Shown: one piece after another, positions 34,759 to 42,496 of the stretch
Position numbering within the stretch: the first letter of the stretch is position 1
Layout: the number at the start of each line of letters is the position of its first letter
Virus record (IMG/VR): IMGVR_UViG_3300020732_000008
Location: 1 to 64,000 of that record
DNA: 64,000 nt
Reading direction: 5' to 3' (one strand)
Origin: a virus
Notes under the pieces: generated by a model
Seen by the model: the letters and a program-made list of their open reading frames with translations, nothing else
Told to the model about the DNA's origin: nothing
Database searches by the model: none
Translations under genes and position numbers: made by a program

Positions 34759-34813
34759 TCCGGTTTACTCCTTAGTTATAGTTGGTTTCTGTAGGTACCT
34801 AGTGGTGAGCGTT

Positions 34814-35398
34814 TTATGAACCGTATGTATGGTCTTGATAGTTAAACGTGATCTTGGGCGTTTGTGTAACTTCGTAGATTTCTGAGAAGACTTCTGGGAA
34901 GAGCTCAGAACTAATACGAATAGTATAGACGTTACTGAACAGTCTTTTATCCTGTTCTGTTCTATCTCTTTTGGTGAAGCTCAAAACATCCAGACGACGG
35001 GCGGTCCCATCCTCAGGGATATATAGCTGACCAAATCTAAATGGCAGTCTTCCAGGACTGAAGAGCGCATTAATCATCGCCCGATCATGTCGTGGTTGAC
35101 GGCAGTAGGTGGTGACCTGATAGTCAAGGTTTACTGGAATTGGTTCCCAAGTAGCTATAGGACCAGCTTGACCTTCTGGGGTATATGGCGTGGTTATATA
35201 CCCACGCATGGCACGGTCAAAAGCTTCAGCAATTCCAATCAATTCAATGGTTATATATGGATATGACTGCTGATGGATTTCTTTATCTGGCTGACCATAG
35301 AACACCGAAACAGGACGAGCCGAGTTTCCGGTATCAGAGACCGTAATCCCTGTTAGTAGGGCTTTAAGGGCAGCCTCTTCGTTTAATACAAATGGCAT
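34814..35398 (-). CDS. Putative tail completion/terminator protein, 194 aa
   Basis: Mixed alpha/beta protein with SYPYITIELIGIAEAFD, PVNLDYQVTTYCRQPRHDR and FSNVYTIRISSELFPEV. Location just upstream of the sheath gene and after small neck genes matches tail terminator proteins, but sequence alone does not define the family. Begins in a TAATG junction. Confidence 0.6.
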   Translation of the reverse strand: MPFVLNEEAALKALLTGITVSDTGNSARPVSVFYGQPDKEIHQQSYPYITIELIGIAEAFDRAMRGYITTPYTPEGQAGPIATWEPIPVNLDYQVTTYCRQPRHDRAMINALFSPGRLPFRFGQLYIPEDGTARRLDVLSFTKRDRTEQDKRLFSNVYTIRISSELFPEVFSEIYEVTQTPKITFNYQDHTYGS

Positions 35399-35694
35399 TA
35401 TGCAAGCCCCTTACCTTTAGCAGCTTTAGTAAAGTGATTAGCAATGTCGTCATAAGAAATGCTGCTCAGGGTATTCCTGATCATGGGATTAGCAGAAGTA
35501 TCCTCACCACCAAGTTCCACGTGGTAGGCGTCGTCTGTAATACCTGTTACGGTAGGGACCATGTCCTCAAGGCTAAATCCCAGGTTCTTTGCATGCGGAA
35601 TATTCAGGCTCTGTAGCTTGGCCTGTTGCTCTGCTTCAAAGTTTGAGATTGACTGCTGTAACGCTGCTATAAAATCGGATCTTGGTGATGTCAC
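35398..35694 (-). CDS. Neck/head-tail joining protein, 98 aa
   Basis: GTG start overlapping the stop of the upstream gene (GTGA). Helical N-terminus (FIAALQQSISNFEAEQQ) and C-terminal helix (YDDIANHFTKAAKGKG), similar in size and context to HK97 gp10-like neck proteins. Function is inferred from the place before the terminator and sheath genes. Confidence 0.55.
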   Translation of the reverse strand: MTSPRSDFIAALQQSISNFEAEQQAKLQSLNIPHAKNLGFSLEDMVPTVTGITDDAYHVELGGEDTSANPMIRNTLSSISYDDIANHFTKAAKGKGLA

Positions 35695-35849
35695 TTGCCA
35701 CGCCTTGAAGCTAGGTATCCTGCAATTAACCCGCCAGCGATTTTAACGTCTGTCTTTTTAGGGTCAGCAGATCCCGTAACTCCACGGACAAATTCACGTG
35801 TGTCAGCATCGGACTCATTACGTAAGAGTCGTTGCACTAATAAGATCAT
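35691..35849 (-). CDS. Small hypothetical protein, 52 aa
   Basis: ATG with GGAGG six bases upstream; stop overlaps the following GTG start. Sequence includes ESDADTREFVRG and a C-terminal hydrophobic stretch (IAGGLIAGYLASRRGK), perhaps membrane- or helix-associated. It is the first gene after the 35.93 kb terminator and likely part of the neck/tail operon. Confidence 0.58.
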   Translation of the reverse strand: MILLVQRLLRNESDADTREFVRGVTGSADPKKTDVKIAGGLIAGYLASRRGK

Positions 35850-35920
35850 AAATCCTCCAGATGAAGGCGCAGGTACAGCAGCAGGGTTCCGGATTACTCC
35901 GGCGTCAAGTACAAGGATAA

Positions 35921-35946
35921 ATGAAAAAGCCCCACATAGTGGGGCT
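35921..35946 (-). terminator. Intrinsic terminator between accessory and tail modules
   Basis: On the minus strand, a perfect 8-bp stem AGCCCCAC/GTGGGGCT with a three-base loop is followed by TTTTCATTT. It lies immediately after the stop of the 45-residue basic gene, which suggests that transcription of the accessory virion region ends here and the tail module has its own promoter or reads through. Confidence 0.82.
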
Positions 35947-35951
35947 AATCC

Positions 35952-36089
35952 TTACTTCTTTTTCTTCTTCTTTACGGTCTTCTTGACCTTCTTGGCTAGT
36001 TTGGCATCGTTCTTTTCATCCTGCTCTTCAAAGGCTTTTCTTTGAGCTGGAGTCATGCCCTTTTCAAACTTACTATCCTTGTGAGCCAT
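35952..36089 (-). CDS. Lysine-rich small protein, 45 aa
   Basis: Begins MAHKDSKFEKGMTPAQRKAFEEQDEKND and ends in a run of lysines. AAGGGCGG lies upstream of the ATG. A longer reading to 36218 covers the two cysteine-rich genes in another frame and is less likely. The lysine tail could bind DNA or acidic proteins. The gene is directly followed by the terminator. Confidence 0.6.
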   Translation of the reverse strand: MAHKDSKFEKGMTPAQRKAFEEQDEKNDAKLAKKVKKTVKKKKKK

Positions 36090-36138
36090 TAGATCCGCCC
36101 TTACCGCAGGTGCAGTTCTGACACTTGCACTCTGGCAT
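36073..36138 (-). CDS. Cysteine-rich microprotein, 21 aa
   Basis: ATG immediately after the TAA of the preceding cysteine-rich gene. The N-terminal part reads ECKCQNCTCGKG, four cysteines in nine residues. It overlaps the next gene by 17 bases. Very short, so expression is uncertain, but the repeated cysteine pattern next to a similar gene argues for coding. Confidence 0.42.
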   Translation of the reverse strand: MPECKCQNCTCGKGGSNGSQG

Positions 36139-36231
36139 TTACTTGCCTTTCTTAGTGGTTGGCTTAGAAGTCTTCTTGCAAGCACCCTTGCAATTAGGCT
36201 TTGAGCATCCACATCCACATGCTTTGCACAT
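36139..36231 (-). CDS. Metallothionein-like cysteine-rich protein, 30 aa
   Basis: ATG with AGGGAG eight bases upstream. The N-terminal half is MCKACGCGCSKPNCKGACKK, with six cysteines including CGCGC, followed by a Lys/Thr-rich tail. The density resembles metallothioneins, which bind several zinc or copper ions. Position in a virion gene region could mean structural or packaged protein; no family is recognised. Confidence 0.5.
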   Translation of the reverse strand: MCKACGCGCSKPNCKGACKKTSKPTTKKGK

Positions 36232-36233
36232 AG

Positions 36234-36359
36234 TTATTCTCCCTGTTCGGTTGTTGGGGCTTCCTCTGCTGGAGCCTCTTCTGATGGTGTATCTAAGTCT
36301 AATACAAACTCTGGGTGAAGCCCGTCGTCTGTTGTAGCTGCGTCAATATCTGGCATCAT
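36234..36359 (-). CDS. Acidic small protein, 41 aa
   Basis: ATG-ATG start overlapping the stop of the upstream gene. The product is strongly acidic (LDLDTPSEEAPAEEAPTTEQGE) and probably disordered. It sits between a basic gene and the cysteine-rich genes. No function is known. Confidence 0.5.
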   Translation of the reverse strand: MMPDIDAATTDDGLHPEFVLDLDTPSEEAPAEEAPTTEQGE

Positions 36360-36583
36360 CCTGTCTTTCTGTGAGTGGAGTGCCATTTCTTAGCACCCGC
36401 TATACCCTGCTGGGGGTTCTTTACCCGACCGTTACTTACCTCGGTTAGATTCATCTTCTTGTGTGAAGTTCCAGACTTTTCATCCGGATGGTTAAGCATA
36501 ACGTCCCCGCCAGGCTTTTGTGTAACGACGTGCTTTTGACCCTGAATGGTAGCGGTCTTTTTACGAACTTTACTCTTTGGCAT
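36356..36583 (-). CDS. Basic hypothetical protein, 75 aa
   Basis: Lys/Arg-, His- and Gln-rich protein without cysteines, including KSKVRKKTATIQGQKHVVT and a C-terminal KKWHSTHRKTG. Possibly disordered and nucleic-acid or capsid associated. It begins three bases after the upstream gene and ends in an overlap. Confidence 0.58.
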   Translation of the reverse strand: MPKSKVRKKTATIQGQKHVVTQKPGGDVMLNHPDEKSGTSHKKMNLTEVSNGRVKNPQQGIAGAKKWHSTHRKTG

Positions 36584-36585
36584 AA

Positions 36586-37077
36586 TTATCCTACGTTATA
36601 AATAGTTAAGTTGGCTGATGGAGATGCTGGGCGAGTCGGGTTAGTACCAGCCGCTGTAGCAAGAAGTGACATTCCAGAAGCACCTGACCACCAATGAAAT
36701 TGAATGTAATCATTTGGTACAACAGTAATTGGGGACTCAATGTTTGCTAAAACTTGTGAGCCTTGCGCTGAGGCCGTGGTAAACGTAAATCCAGATGATG
36801 GCACAATTACACCGTTTTTAGAAAACCATGTTGTAATGTGGTAGTCGCTTGTACCGCCAGTGAAGTTAAACTGACCTAAAAAGTTAAGGTTATAAGTACC
36901 CGGATTTGCAAACACGATCTTAGTAGTGTCTGAGTTTATAGACATACCCTTACTTAGGTTTGTTGTATCCCAGCTAATGACGTTATCTGAGGTTGTGCCG
37001 GCGCTAGACATGCTGGTACTTCTAGAAAAGTTGCCGTAATAAAGAGGTGTTGGTGGAGTGATTATTTTAATGCTCAT
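36586..37077 (-). CDS. C1q/TNF-like beta-jelly-roll virion protein, 163 aa
   Basis: A pattern of beta strands with IVFANPGTYNLNFLGQFNFTG, then HITTWFSKNGVIV, DYIQFHWWSGASG and SANLTIYNVG resembles the C1q-like jelly roll found in phage appendages. It likely acts as a decoration or receptor-binding module. Adjacent to similar small beta proteins. Confidence 0.55.
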   Translation of the reverse strand: MSIKIITPPTPLYYGNFSRSTSMSSAGTTSDNVISWDTTNLSKGMSINSDTTKIVFANPGTYNLNFLGQFNFTGGTSDYHITTWFSKNGVIVPSSGFTFTTASAQGSQVLANIESPITVVPNDYIQFHWWSGASGMSLLATAAGTNPTRPASPSANLTIYNVG

Positions 37078-37382
37078 CGGGTGTACTGCAATACTGCTAC
37101 GCTGGATGAACCAGTAGAGATAGCATAGATAGTGTCTGACTGACCTAGATCATCAAGACTTGCGGTTGCTCCCGGAGCAAGTTGAACTCCATAGCTTGAA
37201 GAAGTTACTCCTGAACCACCAAGATATACGGTAGCTGAAAGATCAACATTCTGAACAGAGAGTGTGCATCTAGCCCAAGCGGCGTAGTTCTCTCCTGTTA
37301 CGGAGTTCTGGGTTACAGTATCGGTATTTAAAGCTACAGCTGTTGAGCTATTTAAAGCCACGATTCCATGAGAGATTGCCAT
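37074..37382 (-). CDS. Small beta-rich virion protein, 102 aa
   Basis: Thr/Ser/Ala-rich with GENYAAWARCTLSVQNVDLSATVYLGG and a C-terminal AISTGSSSVAVLQYTR. Similar in size and composition to the 100-residue protein at 49.6-49.9 kb, and likely one of the small beta-sandwich virion proteins of this region. Confidence 0.55.
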   Translation of the reverse strand: MAISHGIVALNSSTAVALNTDTVTQNSVTGENYAAWARCTLSVQNVDLSATVYLGGSGVTSSSYGVQLAPGATASLDDLGQSDTIYAISTGSSSVAVLQYTR

Positions 37383-37550
37383 TTATCCTTTTACCTTCTT
37401 TAGATTTGGGTTCTTCTTCTTTGCAGAAGCAGAAGCTTTGCGGGTCTTAGAAGCAACAATGGCTCCAGCTTGTTCCTTGGTATAGCCTTCGGCTTCTACT
37501 TTCTTTTGAACAGCTTTAAATCCTGGATGCTCTTTACTTTTTTTTGCCAC
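37383..37550 (-). CDS. Small basic NPxLK-type protein, 55 aa
   Basis: GTG start (37550), overlapping the previous gene by 17 bases. Contains HPGFKAVQKKVEAEGYTKEQAGAI, then a lysine-rich C-terminus with NPNLKKV. The pattern (gly-alanine helix then basic NPxLK tail) is familiar from small phage proteins near virion genes. Function unknown. Confidence 0.58.
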   Translation of the reverse strand: MAKKSKEHPGFKAVQKKVEAEGYTKEQAGAIVASKTRKASASAKKKNPNLKKVKG

Positions 37551-37668
37551 TCTTCTTCACTCTCTCTGGTAGTTTCTTTCCTTTAGGAGTCTTAGCTTCA
37601 AACTCCGCAGCAAGTTTAGGGTTTTTGGCGTAGAGTGCTATACGTTGTGCCTTTGATTTAAAAGGCAT
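37534..37668 (-). CDS. Small basic protein with MPFKSKAQR start, 44 aa
   Basis: The product starts MPFKSKAQRIALYAKNPKL and ends KKLPERVKKSGKKK, a pattern I know from many phage genomes as a short lysine-rich virion-associated protein. Upstream in-frame ATGs at 37674 and 37677 are also possible; a longer frame to 37758 is unlikely because it lies in the preceding gene. Confidence 0.62.
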   Translation of the reverse strand: MPFKSKAQRIALYAKNPKLAAEFEAKTPKGKKLPERVKKSGKKK

Positions 37669-38239
37669 CGCCATCATCCGTAAATGCTGAGTATCCTGCA
37701 AATGTTGTAAACTGAGGATCGTTGACGAGCTCTTCGGCGTTAACCTGGACACAGTCAATAGTCACCAGTGTGTACTTACCCTTAATAATACCCTTTGGCT
37801 GGATCTGATCTGGGGTAAATACTTCATTTCTAAAAACAATACGATCACGTAGAAACTCATCTGGGTTATCAGTGAGGTTCTGGATCTTGCTGGCTTTGGG
37901 GAAACTTGAGCCAGAAATAGGGGTGTGTTGTTCAATGACGTCCATATTGACGGTCACACGCAAGATATCGGTATTGTAGAAACCACGATCTCCCTGCATG
38001 GTCACGCCTTGGAATAGAGCAGCCTGCACAACAGGAATGGTGTGGGGACCATCAAAGATACGACCACCAGTATTAGCGCCCACATCGTAGATGGGGTCAA
38101 TAGAAGAAAGGGCAGGATCGTAGTAGTACCAGTCAATAGACTGACCTACTGTGTAGACGAGCTCTTTGGTAGTGCCGGAGATTATGCTAGCTCTTTCAGA
38201 GTCTATGGTAAAACGACCCTGGACTCTTTCACCACGCAT
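37658..38239 (-). CDS. Neck-like virion protein, 193 aa
   Basis: Beta-rich protein with YTVGQSIDWYYYDPALS, a conserved-looking VTMQGDRGFYNTDILRVTVNMDVI and VTIDCVQVNAEELV. The ribosome binding site GCAGGAGAG precedes the ATG. Size and region suggest a head-tail connector or fibre attachment protein, but no firm family is recognised. Confidence 0.55.
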   Translation of the reverse strand: MRGERVQGRFTIDSERASIISGTTKELVYTVGQSIDWYYYDPALSSIDPIYDVGANTGGRIFDGPHTIPVVQAALFQGVTMQGDRGFYNTDILRVTVNMDVIEQHTPISGSSFPKASKIQNLTDNPDEFLRDRIVFRNEVFTPDQIQPKGIIKGKYTLVTIDCVQVNAEELVNDPQFTTFAGYSAFTDDGDAF

Positions 38240-38241
38240 GT

Positions 38242-38508
38242 TTACTCTCCTGCTTCAAGATCCTCGTCTGTCAATTGTACAGCGCTCAGGTTCATCTGAC
38301 CCCATTTACCTACAGGACACTCAGCATTAGGGAGCTTAGTCTTGAGGTTCATAAAGCAACCACACTCTTTACACTGATGTGTAAGGGCAATGAAGTGCTC
38401 ACATCCCTGGCATATCTCATAGCGGGCAGCAGCTACAGTCTCTGTAACTCTGCCTATCTTTTTATTAAAGAGGTCCCAAGGTCTAGCTGGACGATCTGCT
38501 TCACTCAT
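38242..38508 (-). CDS. Zinc-binding protein, DUF6171-like, 88 aa
   Basis: ATGA junction gives the start at 38508 (a longer frame reaches 38529). Six cysteines read CQGC, CKECGC and, later, CP in NAECPVGKW, like the small DUF6171-type zinc ribbons found in phage and bacterial genomes. It is directly downstream of the second cassette copy. The family name is from pattern memory. Confidence 0.65.
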   Translation of the reverse strand: MSEADRPARPWDLFNKKIGRVTETVAAARYEICQGCEHFIALTHQCKECGCFMNLKTKLPNAECPVGKWGQMNLSAVQLTDEDLEAGE

Positions 38509-39170
38509 TTGTAACTCTTTCTCTGCCACCAGTTCTTCTTATAAACACCAAATGGGGGATTAAGGATTCTATATGCTTCGTTATGTTGCATCTCACCCTT
38601 CTTGCTATCTCGTACTTCCATTTCCCAATCTTCTCTTTTAAAGGGAATGCATTGGATCATTGGTGTGCCTGCTTCAATAATTCCAGTCCAACCCTTCTTT
38701 AAAAGAAAGGGATAGTTGACTACTACAGGGTGTACGTCCGTATCGACCACAGCAGTTAATGACTTAAAAGGAAGATCGGTTCTATTAATTGGGTGGGTAA
38801 ATAGGGTGCTATAGCCCTTGGGTGTCTTAATTCTAAAACTGCTATTGAACTTCCAAGGATGTTCTCCATCTAAGTCTTCATCGATCTCAGCGTTAGTCAC
38901 CTGATACTTTGTGTGACTAGATACCGGTTTTGATAGGATGGAGTTATGCCTCCACTCTTCACCTGTGAATTCAATATCACAGGGAACTGGAACCATGTAC
39001 CCGGCAGTCATTCCATCTAAAAATGGGATGCAAGTTTTAACAGTGATGATCTTATCTTCGCCCACCATAGGTATGGCTTTATACCATTCAGGGATAAACT
39101 TAGATGCAGGACCGGGAGCAAGAATATCCAGGTCAGGATTTTCCCTTAGAAACTCAATCTTTTTTGACAA
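38505..39170 (-). CDS. Cassette protein B, second copy (221 aa)
   Basis: TTG start (39170) with GAAGGAGAG seven bases upstream. Contains CIPFLDGMTAGYMVPVPCDI, FRIKTPKGYSTLFTHPIN, LTAVVDTDVHPV and PFKREDWEM, which align with the same elements in the gene at 39510-40187. The pair is therefore a duplication. The family occurs in phages of water bacteria as far as I recall, with no assigned function; not named here. Confidence 0.68.
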   Translation of the reverse strand: MSKKIEFLRENPDLDILAPGPASKFIPEWYKAIPMVGEDKIITVKTCIPFLDGMTAGYMVPVPCDIEFTGEEWRHNSILSKPVSSHTKYQVTNAEIDEDLDGEHPWKFNSSFRIKTPKGYSTLFTHPINRTDLPFKSLTAVVDTDVHPVVVNYPFLLKKGWTGIIEAGTPMIQCIPFKREDWEMEVRDSKKGEMQHNEAYRILNPPFGVYKKNWWQRKSYK

Positions 39171-39510
39171 GTGTCTCTCCTTCAGCTGGAGTAAATGTTT
39201 TAGACACATTATCGTACGTCCAACCTATTGTTGGGCGTACTGGGTAAATAGTAGGGTCTAAGCTAATAAACACTGGCTCGCTTAGTAGTATTGCTGCTAA
39301 CCTATCGTTTACTCCTATAACTTCAACAACCTCATTGTCTATGAGTACAGCGATATTGTGTACTACTACTGGAGGTAGGTCAGTGATCTTCCCCGCTTCA
39401 ACAGGGCGTCTATCAGAAGTCTTTTTAACTAAGTACTCACCTAGCTTATGAGCTGTCCATTTAGGTAGGCTCATACAGGTTGCAACAAATGGCTTATTCT
39501 TTTTAAACAT
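39154..39510 (-). CDS. Cassette protein A, second copy (118 aa)
   Basis: Start placed at ATG 39510 in a TAATG junction. The C-terminal half reads NIAVLIDNEVVEVIG ... LLSEPVFISLD ... RPTIGWTYD ... FTPAEGE, closely matching the gene at 40228-40512 and, in the last part, that at 45412-45699. Together they form a small paralogous family of virion-region proteins of unknown role. Confidence 0.65.
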   Translation of the reverse strand: MFKKNKPFVATCMSLPKWTAHKLGEYLVKKTSDRRPVEAGKITDLPPVVVHNIAVLIDNEVVEVIGVNDRLAAILLSEPVFISLDPTIYPVRPTIGWTYDNVSKTFTPAEGETLVKKD

Positions 39511-40187
39511 TATCTGTATACCTTCTTTACCCACAAAAACTTCTTATAAAAGTGCTCGTTATCTCTGGTTATTGAACCCTGTCTAATTGCTGTATTAGAA
39601 AGACCAAAGTCGATCATACTCTTCCATGAAGCTCTCTTTACAGGAATAACCTGAGCAAATGGAGTGCCAGCGACTATTCTTCCTTCAAAATCTTCTTTAA
39701 TAAAGAAGGGGATATTACCGTAGTTATAGTACTTGTCACTATCCATATATGCGCTAAGTGTAGTAAACGGTAGATCATGATGGTTGTAGGGATGGGTAAC
39801 AATAGTGCTCCAACCTCGTGGAGTTTTCCAACCCCACTTAGAGCTCCAGACCATTCCATTAGGAGAGTGTCCAGCAGGACGTGGGATTGTTGAACCTAGT
39901 TCAACTGGGCGTTCTCCAATAAATCCCTCCCAACCATCGGGAGCGTTCCAACGAATATTTTGAGTGCCGTCTTCATTTTTAGTAACAAAGATATCAAATG
40001 GGGTTACTAACATGTATCCACTGATCAAAACATCTAAAAAGGGTATGCAGGCCTTCATACCGGGATCACCGGTAGAAAGCTCTAGCTCGCCCTTCTTCCA
40101 CCAACCAGGAACAAAGTTCTTTGCTGGTTGGGGTACACCTACGGACGAGTTAATGCCGGTGGATGGCACAAATCTAATAAGCTTCAT
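39510..40187 (-). CDS. Cassette protein B, first copy (225 aa)
   Basis: Shares ACIPFLDVLISGYMLVTPFDIFV, WGWKTPRGWSTIVTHPYN, LPFTTLSAYMDSD, IPFFIKEDFEG and IPVKRASW with the gene at 38505-39170. Mixed beta-rich fold, no catalytic motif recognised. It is followed by the second copy of the A gene, so the order is A-B-A-B. Confidence 0.68.
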   Translation of the reverse strand: MKLIRFVPSTGINSSVGVPQPAKNFVPGWWKKGELELSTGDPGMKACIPFLDVLISGYMLVTPFDIFVTKNEDGTQNIRWNAPDGWEGFIGERPVELGSTIPRPAGHSPNGMVWSSKWGWKTPRGWSTIVTHPYNHHDLPFTTLSAYMDSDKYYNYGNIPFFIKEDFEGRIVAGTPFAQVIPVKRASWKSMIDFGLSNTAIRQGSITRDNEHFYKKFLWVKKVYR

Positions 40188-40227
40188 ATGTTCCTTCTTA
40201 TACTCCGAATTATTAAAAGATTATATA

Positions 40228-40512
40228 TTACGCCTTAGGAAGACCTGTAACTGGATCTAAAGTTTGAGGAGAAGCTAAGTTTGCATTAGGGTTTGTAAAG
40301 ACCCCCGTAGCAGCATCGTAGGTCCAGCCCATTTGAGCTTGCCCATTCTCGATCTGTACGAAGGTAGGCTGCGCCATGAAACGTGCAGCATCTACACCCT
40401 GAAGATTCATAACCTGATTTACAACGCCATCAATAATGAGGGCTATAAAGTAAGGTTGTGTAGGAATCGCCACAGGTTGAGGTACTGGTGGTAGTGGGGG
40501 GAGCGTTGTCAT
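40228..40512 (-). CDS. Cassette protein A, first copy (94 aa)
   Basis: Pro-rich N-terminus (TTLPPLPPVPQPVAI) then IIDGVVNQVMNLQGVDAARFMAQPTFVQI ... MGWTYDAATGVFT, aligned with the gene at 39154-39510. It is the shorter of the two copies. Ribosome binding site AAGG upstream. No family name is known to me. Confidence 0.65.
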   Translation of the reverse strand: MTTLPPLPPVPQPVAIPTQPYFIALIIDGVVNQVMNLQGVDAARFMAQPTFVQIENGQAQMGWTYDAATGVFTNPNANLASPQTLDPVTGLPKA

Positions 40513-40524
40513 TGCTGACCTTTC

Positions 40525-41679
40525 TTAGTAATTTGGAGTAGCGCTGTAGTCATCCAGGGAATTACCCTGGTTGTATGAAGAAGGTGAAAGAACTATACCA
40601 TAGGTGGTTGATACGGTGGCTCCTGTAGCCGTGTAGACAAGGTCAGATCCTACCTGTGTTACCAGATTATCAGAGTAAACCTTTATGTCTATATTCTTAT
40701 TATTTTGGTTGGCTGTAACTGAAAAGGCCTTGATAACTGAGGCTACGGTCCACTGATACAGCTGGCTTACCGCATTAGCTATAGACTGCAGTACCTGGAC
40801 AGTAACTGGGTAACAGGTCTGGCAATTACAGGAATAGTTAGTTCCAGCAACATAGGAACAGCTATTGCAACCAGAATAATAGGTGTTTCCGCTAACGCAG
40901 CTATTGCAACCTGAATAGTAGGGAGTTCCTGCGTTTGTATTACAGGTCTGATCTGAGTTACAACTGTTGCATCCCGCATAGTAGGTGTTTTGATAGCAAG
41001 GTCCGGCAGCGTTAACGTAGTTATAACAACCGTATCCACCACCAGAACCACATCCATAACAGCATATTTGAGCCGCATTTCCAGGTACACAGTACTGGTT
41101 AGTACCACAGGGGCTGTGGGTACAGTACTGGTTACCAGCGTATGTGCAGTATTGGTTTCCAGCGTTAGTTCCACATACGGAGCTATTGCAATATGAATTA
41201 GATCCACAAGGGTTACTATTACAAGCAGTGTATCCGTTATTACAGGTCTGACAGTTACAGCTAGTAGAGCTTTGACTTGATGTTACAGCAAACCAGTTTC
41301 CGCTATCTGTAGCCCACAAAACTAGTCCTGTTCCATCTCCGGCACTATCAATAGTTTGGGTTACTGAGGCTGCTCCCTGACCAATGCTTTGAGTGGCGAT
41401 AGGGTATGTTGAAGGGTTGTCAGTAGTAGTAGCAGCGCCGGTTTTAACAAACCAGTTGCCTCTAAGAGCGGTCCAGGGTTGTCCGCTATCAGCGGTGCCT
41501 AAACCGGTAGTGGTATCTGCACGAGTAAACGTATCAGAGATTAAGGCAGCAAACCAAAGTCTCCAAGTGGTTCCTACCTTTACAAAGCCCTGGCTTACAG
41601 TTCTCCAAGAATTACCGACTTTTACATTGACGCCTGAAATTGTGCGCCAGGTACCATTTATGTTTACCTTACCAGTCAT
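40525..41679 (-). CDS. Virion protein with cysteine-dense insert, 384 aa
   Basis: The first 135 and last 100 residues look like one beta-sandwich (FTRADTTTGLGTADSGQPW ... GLVLWATDSGNWFAVTS, then TYGIVLSPSSYN), as in LamG-type modules. Between them lies about 145 residues with 26 cysteines, in short repeats such as YYSGCNSC, CNCQTC and NQYC. This insert is unique in the window. It could form disulfide-bonded spikes or bind metal. Neighbours are small beta-rich virion genes. Confidence 0.62.
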   Translation of the reverse strand: MTGKVNINGTWRTISGVNVKVGNSWRTVSQGFVKVGTTWRLWFAALISDTFTRADTTTGLGTADSGQPWTALRGNWFVKTGAATTTDNPSTYPIATQSIGQGAASVTQTIDSAGDGTGLVLWATDSGNWFAVTSSQSSTSCNCQTCNNGYTACNSNPCGSNSYCNSSVCGTNAGNQYCTYAGNQYCTHSPCGTNQYCVPGNAAQICCYGCGSGGGYGCYNYVNAAGPCYQNTYYAGCNSCNSDQTCNTNAGTPYYSGCNSCVSGNTYYSGCNSCSYVAGTNYSCNCQTCYPVTVQVLQSIANAVSQLYQWTVASVIKAFSVTANQNNKNIDIKVYSDNLVTQVGSDLVYTATGATVSTTYGIVLSPSSYNQGNSLDDYSATPNY

Positions 41680-41915
41680 TACACGTATACCAACCAGACG
41701 TCGCCATCTTGACCCTGGCTATTTGTAGGGGTTGCAATAGAGGATGTAGTGTTTCTTACAACATTGAGGGAGCTGTTTGAGGTTGTTACTTGTCCGTTAG
41801 AAACGGCCACAGCACCGAGTGATGTGGCGGTAATTCCTAGAGAAGCTGCACTAATCTGTGCAGATCCAAACGATACCCATTGATTTGTAGATGCATTCCA
41901 TTTAGCGATAGTCAT
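41679..41915 (-). CDS. Small fibre-region protein, 78 aa
   Basis: Ser/Asn/Val-rich, beta-like, with WNASTNQWVSFGSAQI at the N-terminus and GQDGDVWLVYV at the C-terminus, typical of modules in phage fibres (xxGDxWL-type end). Abuts both neighbours. Function inferred as virion structural. Confidence 0.52.
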   Translation of the reverse strand: MTIAKWNASTNQWVSFGSAQISAASLGITATSLGAVAVSNGQVTTSNSSLNVVRNTTSSIATPTNSQGQDGDVWLVYV

Positions 41916-42496
41916 TAGTTAACTCCGTAGACTAATGCGGTTCCTGACATGGAGCCGGTAGACAATACAAGGTTTACAGAAGAAATTGCTACAGAAGATT
42001 TATAGAGACCGGCTGCCATAATAGCTGTTCCGTTATTTCCCTCTAAACGTCCCATCTGCCAAGATGTAGTATCCTGAGTATCTTGAAGAGTTATGATCAA
42101 TCCGTTAGTAGTCACTCCAGAAGATAGTGGTACTTGAAACAGAGCAGATGTGATAGTTGATCCACCAATAATGGCTCCAGCATAATCAGAGGAGCCGGTG
42201 CCGCCATCACTATTTAAAGTGATAGTAAGGTTAGCGGCAGCACTAGCGGTTAGTCCTTGAATTACGATACATACATCTTTATATGATGGGTTTACTGCAA
42301 GGTTAACAGTTCCTCCGCTTAGGGTGACCTGAGACATTAGGTTCTTTCCAGCATTGTTTAACGGGCTGGCATTCATCCACACATCGCCATCAGATGGGTT
42401 TGAAGGGGTATTGGTTCCTACAAACAGTCTGCTGCTTGCATTAGTGTCTGTAAATCTAAGGGGACTTGAGGGTACCCCGTTTTTTGCTACTGCCAT
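41915..42496 (-). CDS. Fibre-region protein, 193 aa
   Basis: Residues 1-60 contain RLFVGTNTPSNPSDGDVWMNA, a typical repeat module of phage fibre proteins (GDVWM), followed by a beta-rich domain with NVTLTITLNSDGG-like strands and Gly/Ser-rich loops. No enzymatic motif. One of the run of small appendage genes. Confidence 0.55.
   Translation of the reverse strand: MAVAKNGVPSSPLRFTDTNASSRLFVGTNTPSNPSDGDVWMNASPLNNAGKNLMSQVTLSGGTVNLAVNPSYKDVCIVIQGLTASAAANLTITLNSDGGTGSSDYAGAIIGGSTITSALFQVPLSSGVTTNGLIITLQDTQDTTSWQMGRLEGNNGTAIMAAGLYKSSVAISSVNLVLSTGSMSGTALVYGVN

Noticed and set aside
35695-36045. Plus-strand frame of 116 codons
   Set aside because: It runs antisense through several coupled minus-strand genes and the terminator, and its sequence is low in protein character.
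36090-36218. N-terminal extension of the lysine-rich gene up to 36218
   Set aside because: The extra residues are a shadow frame over the two cysteine-rich genes, whose start signals and cysteine spacing are better supported.
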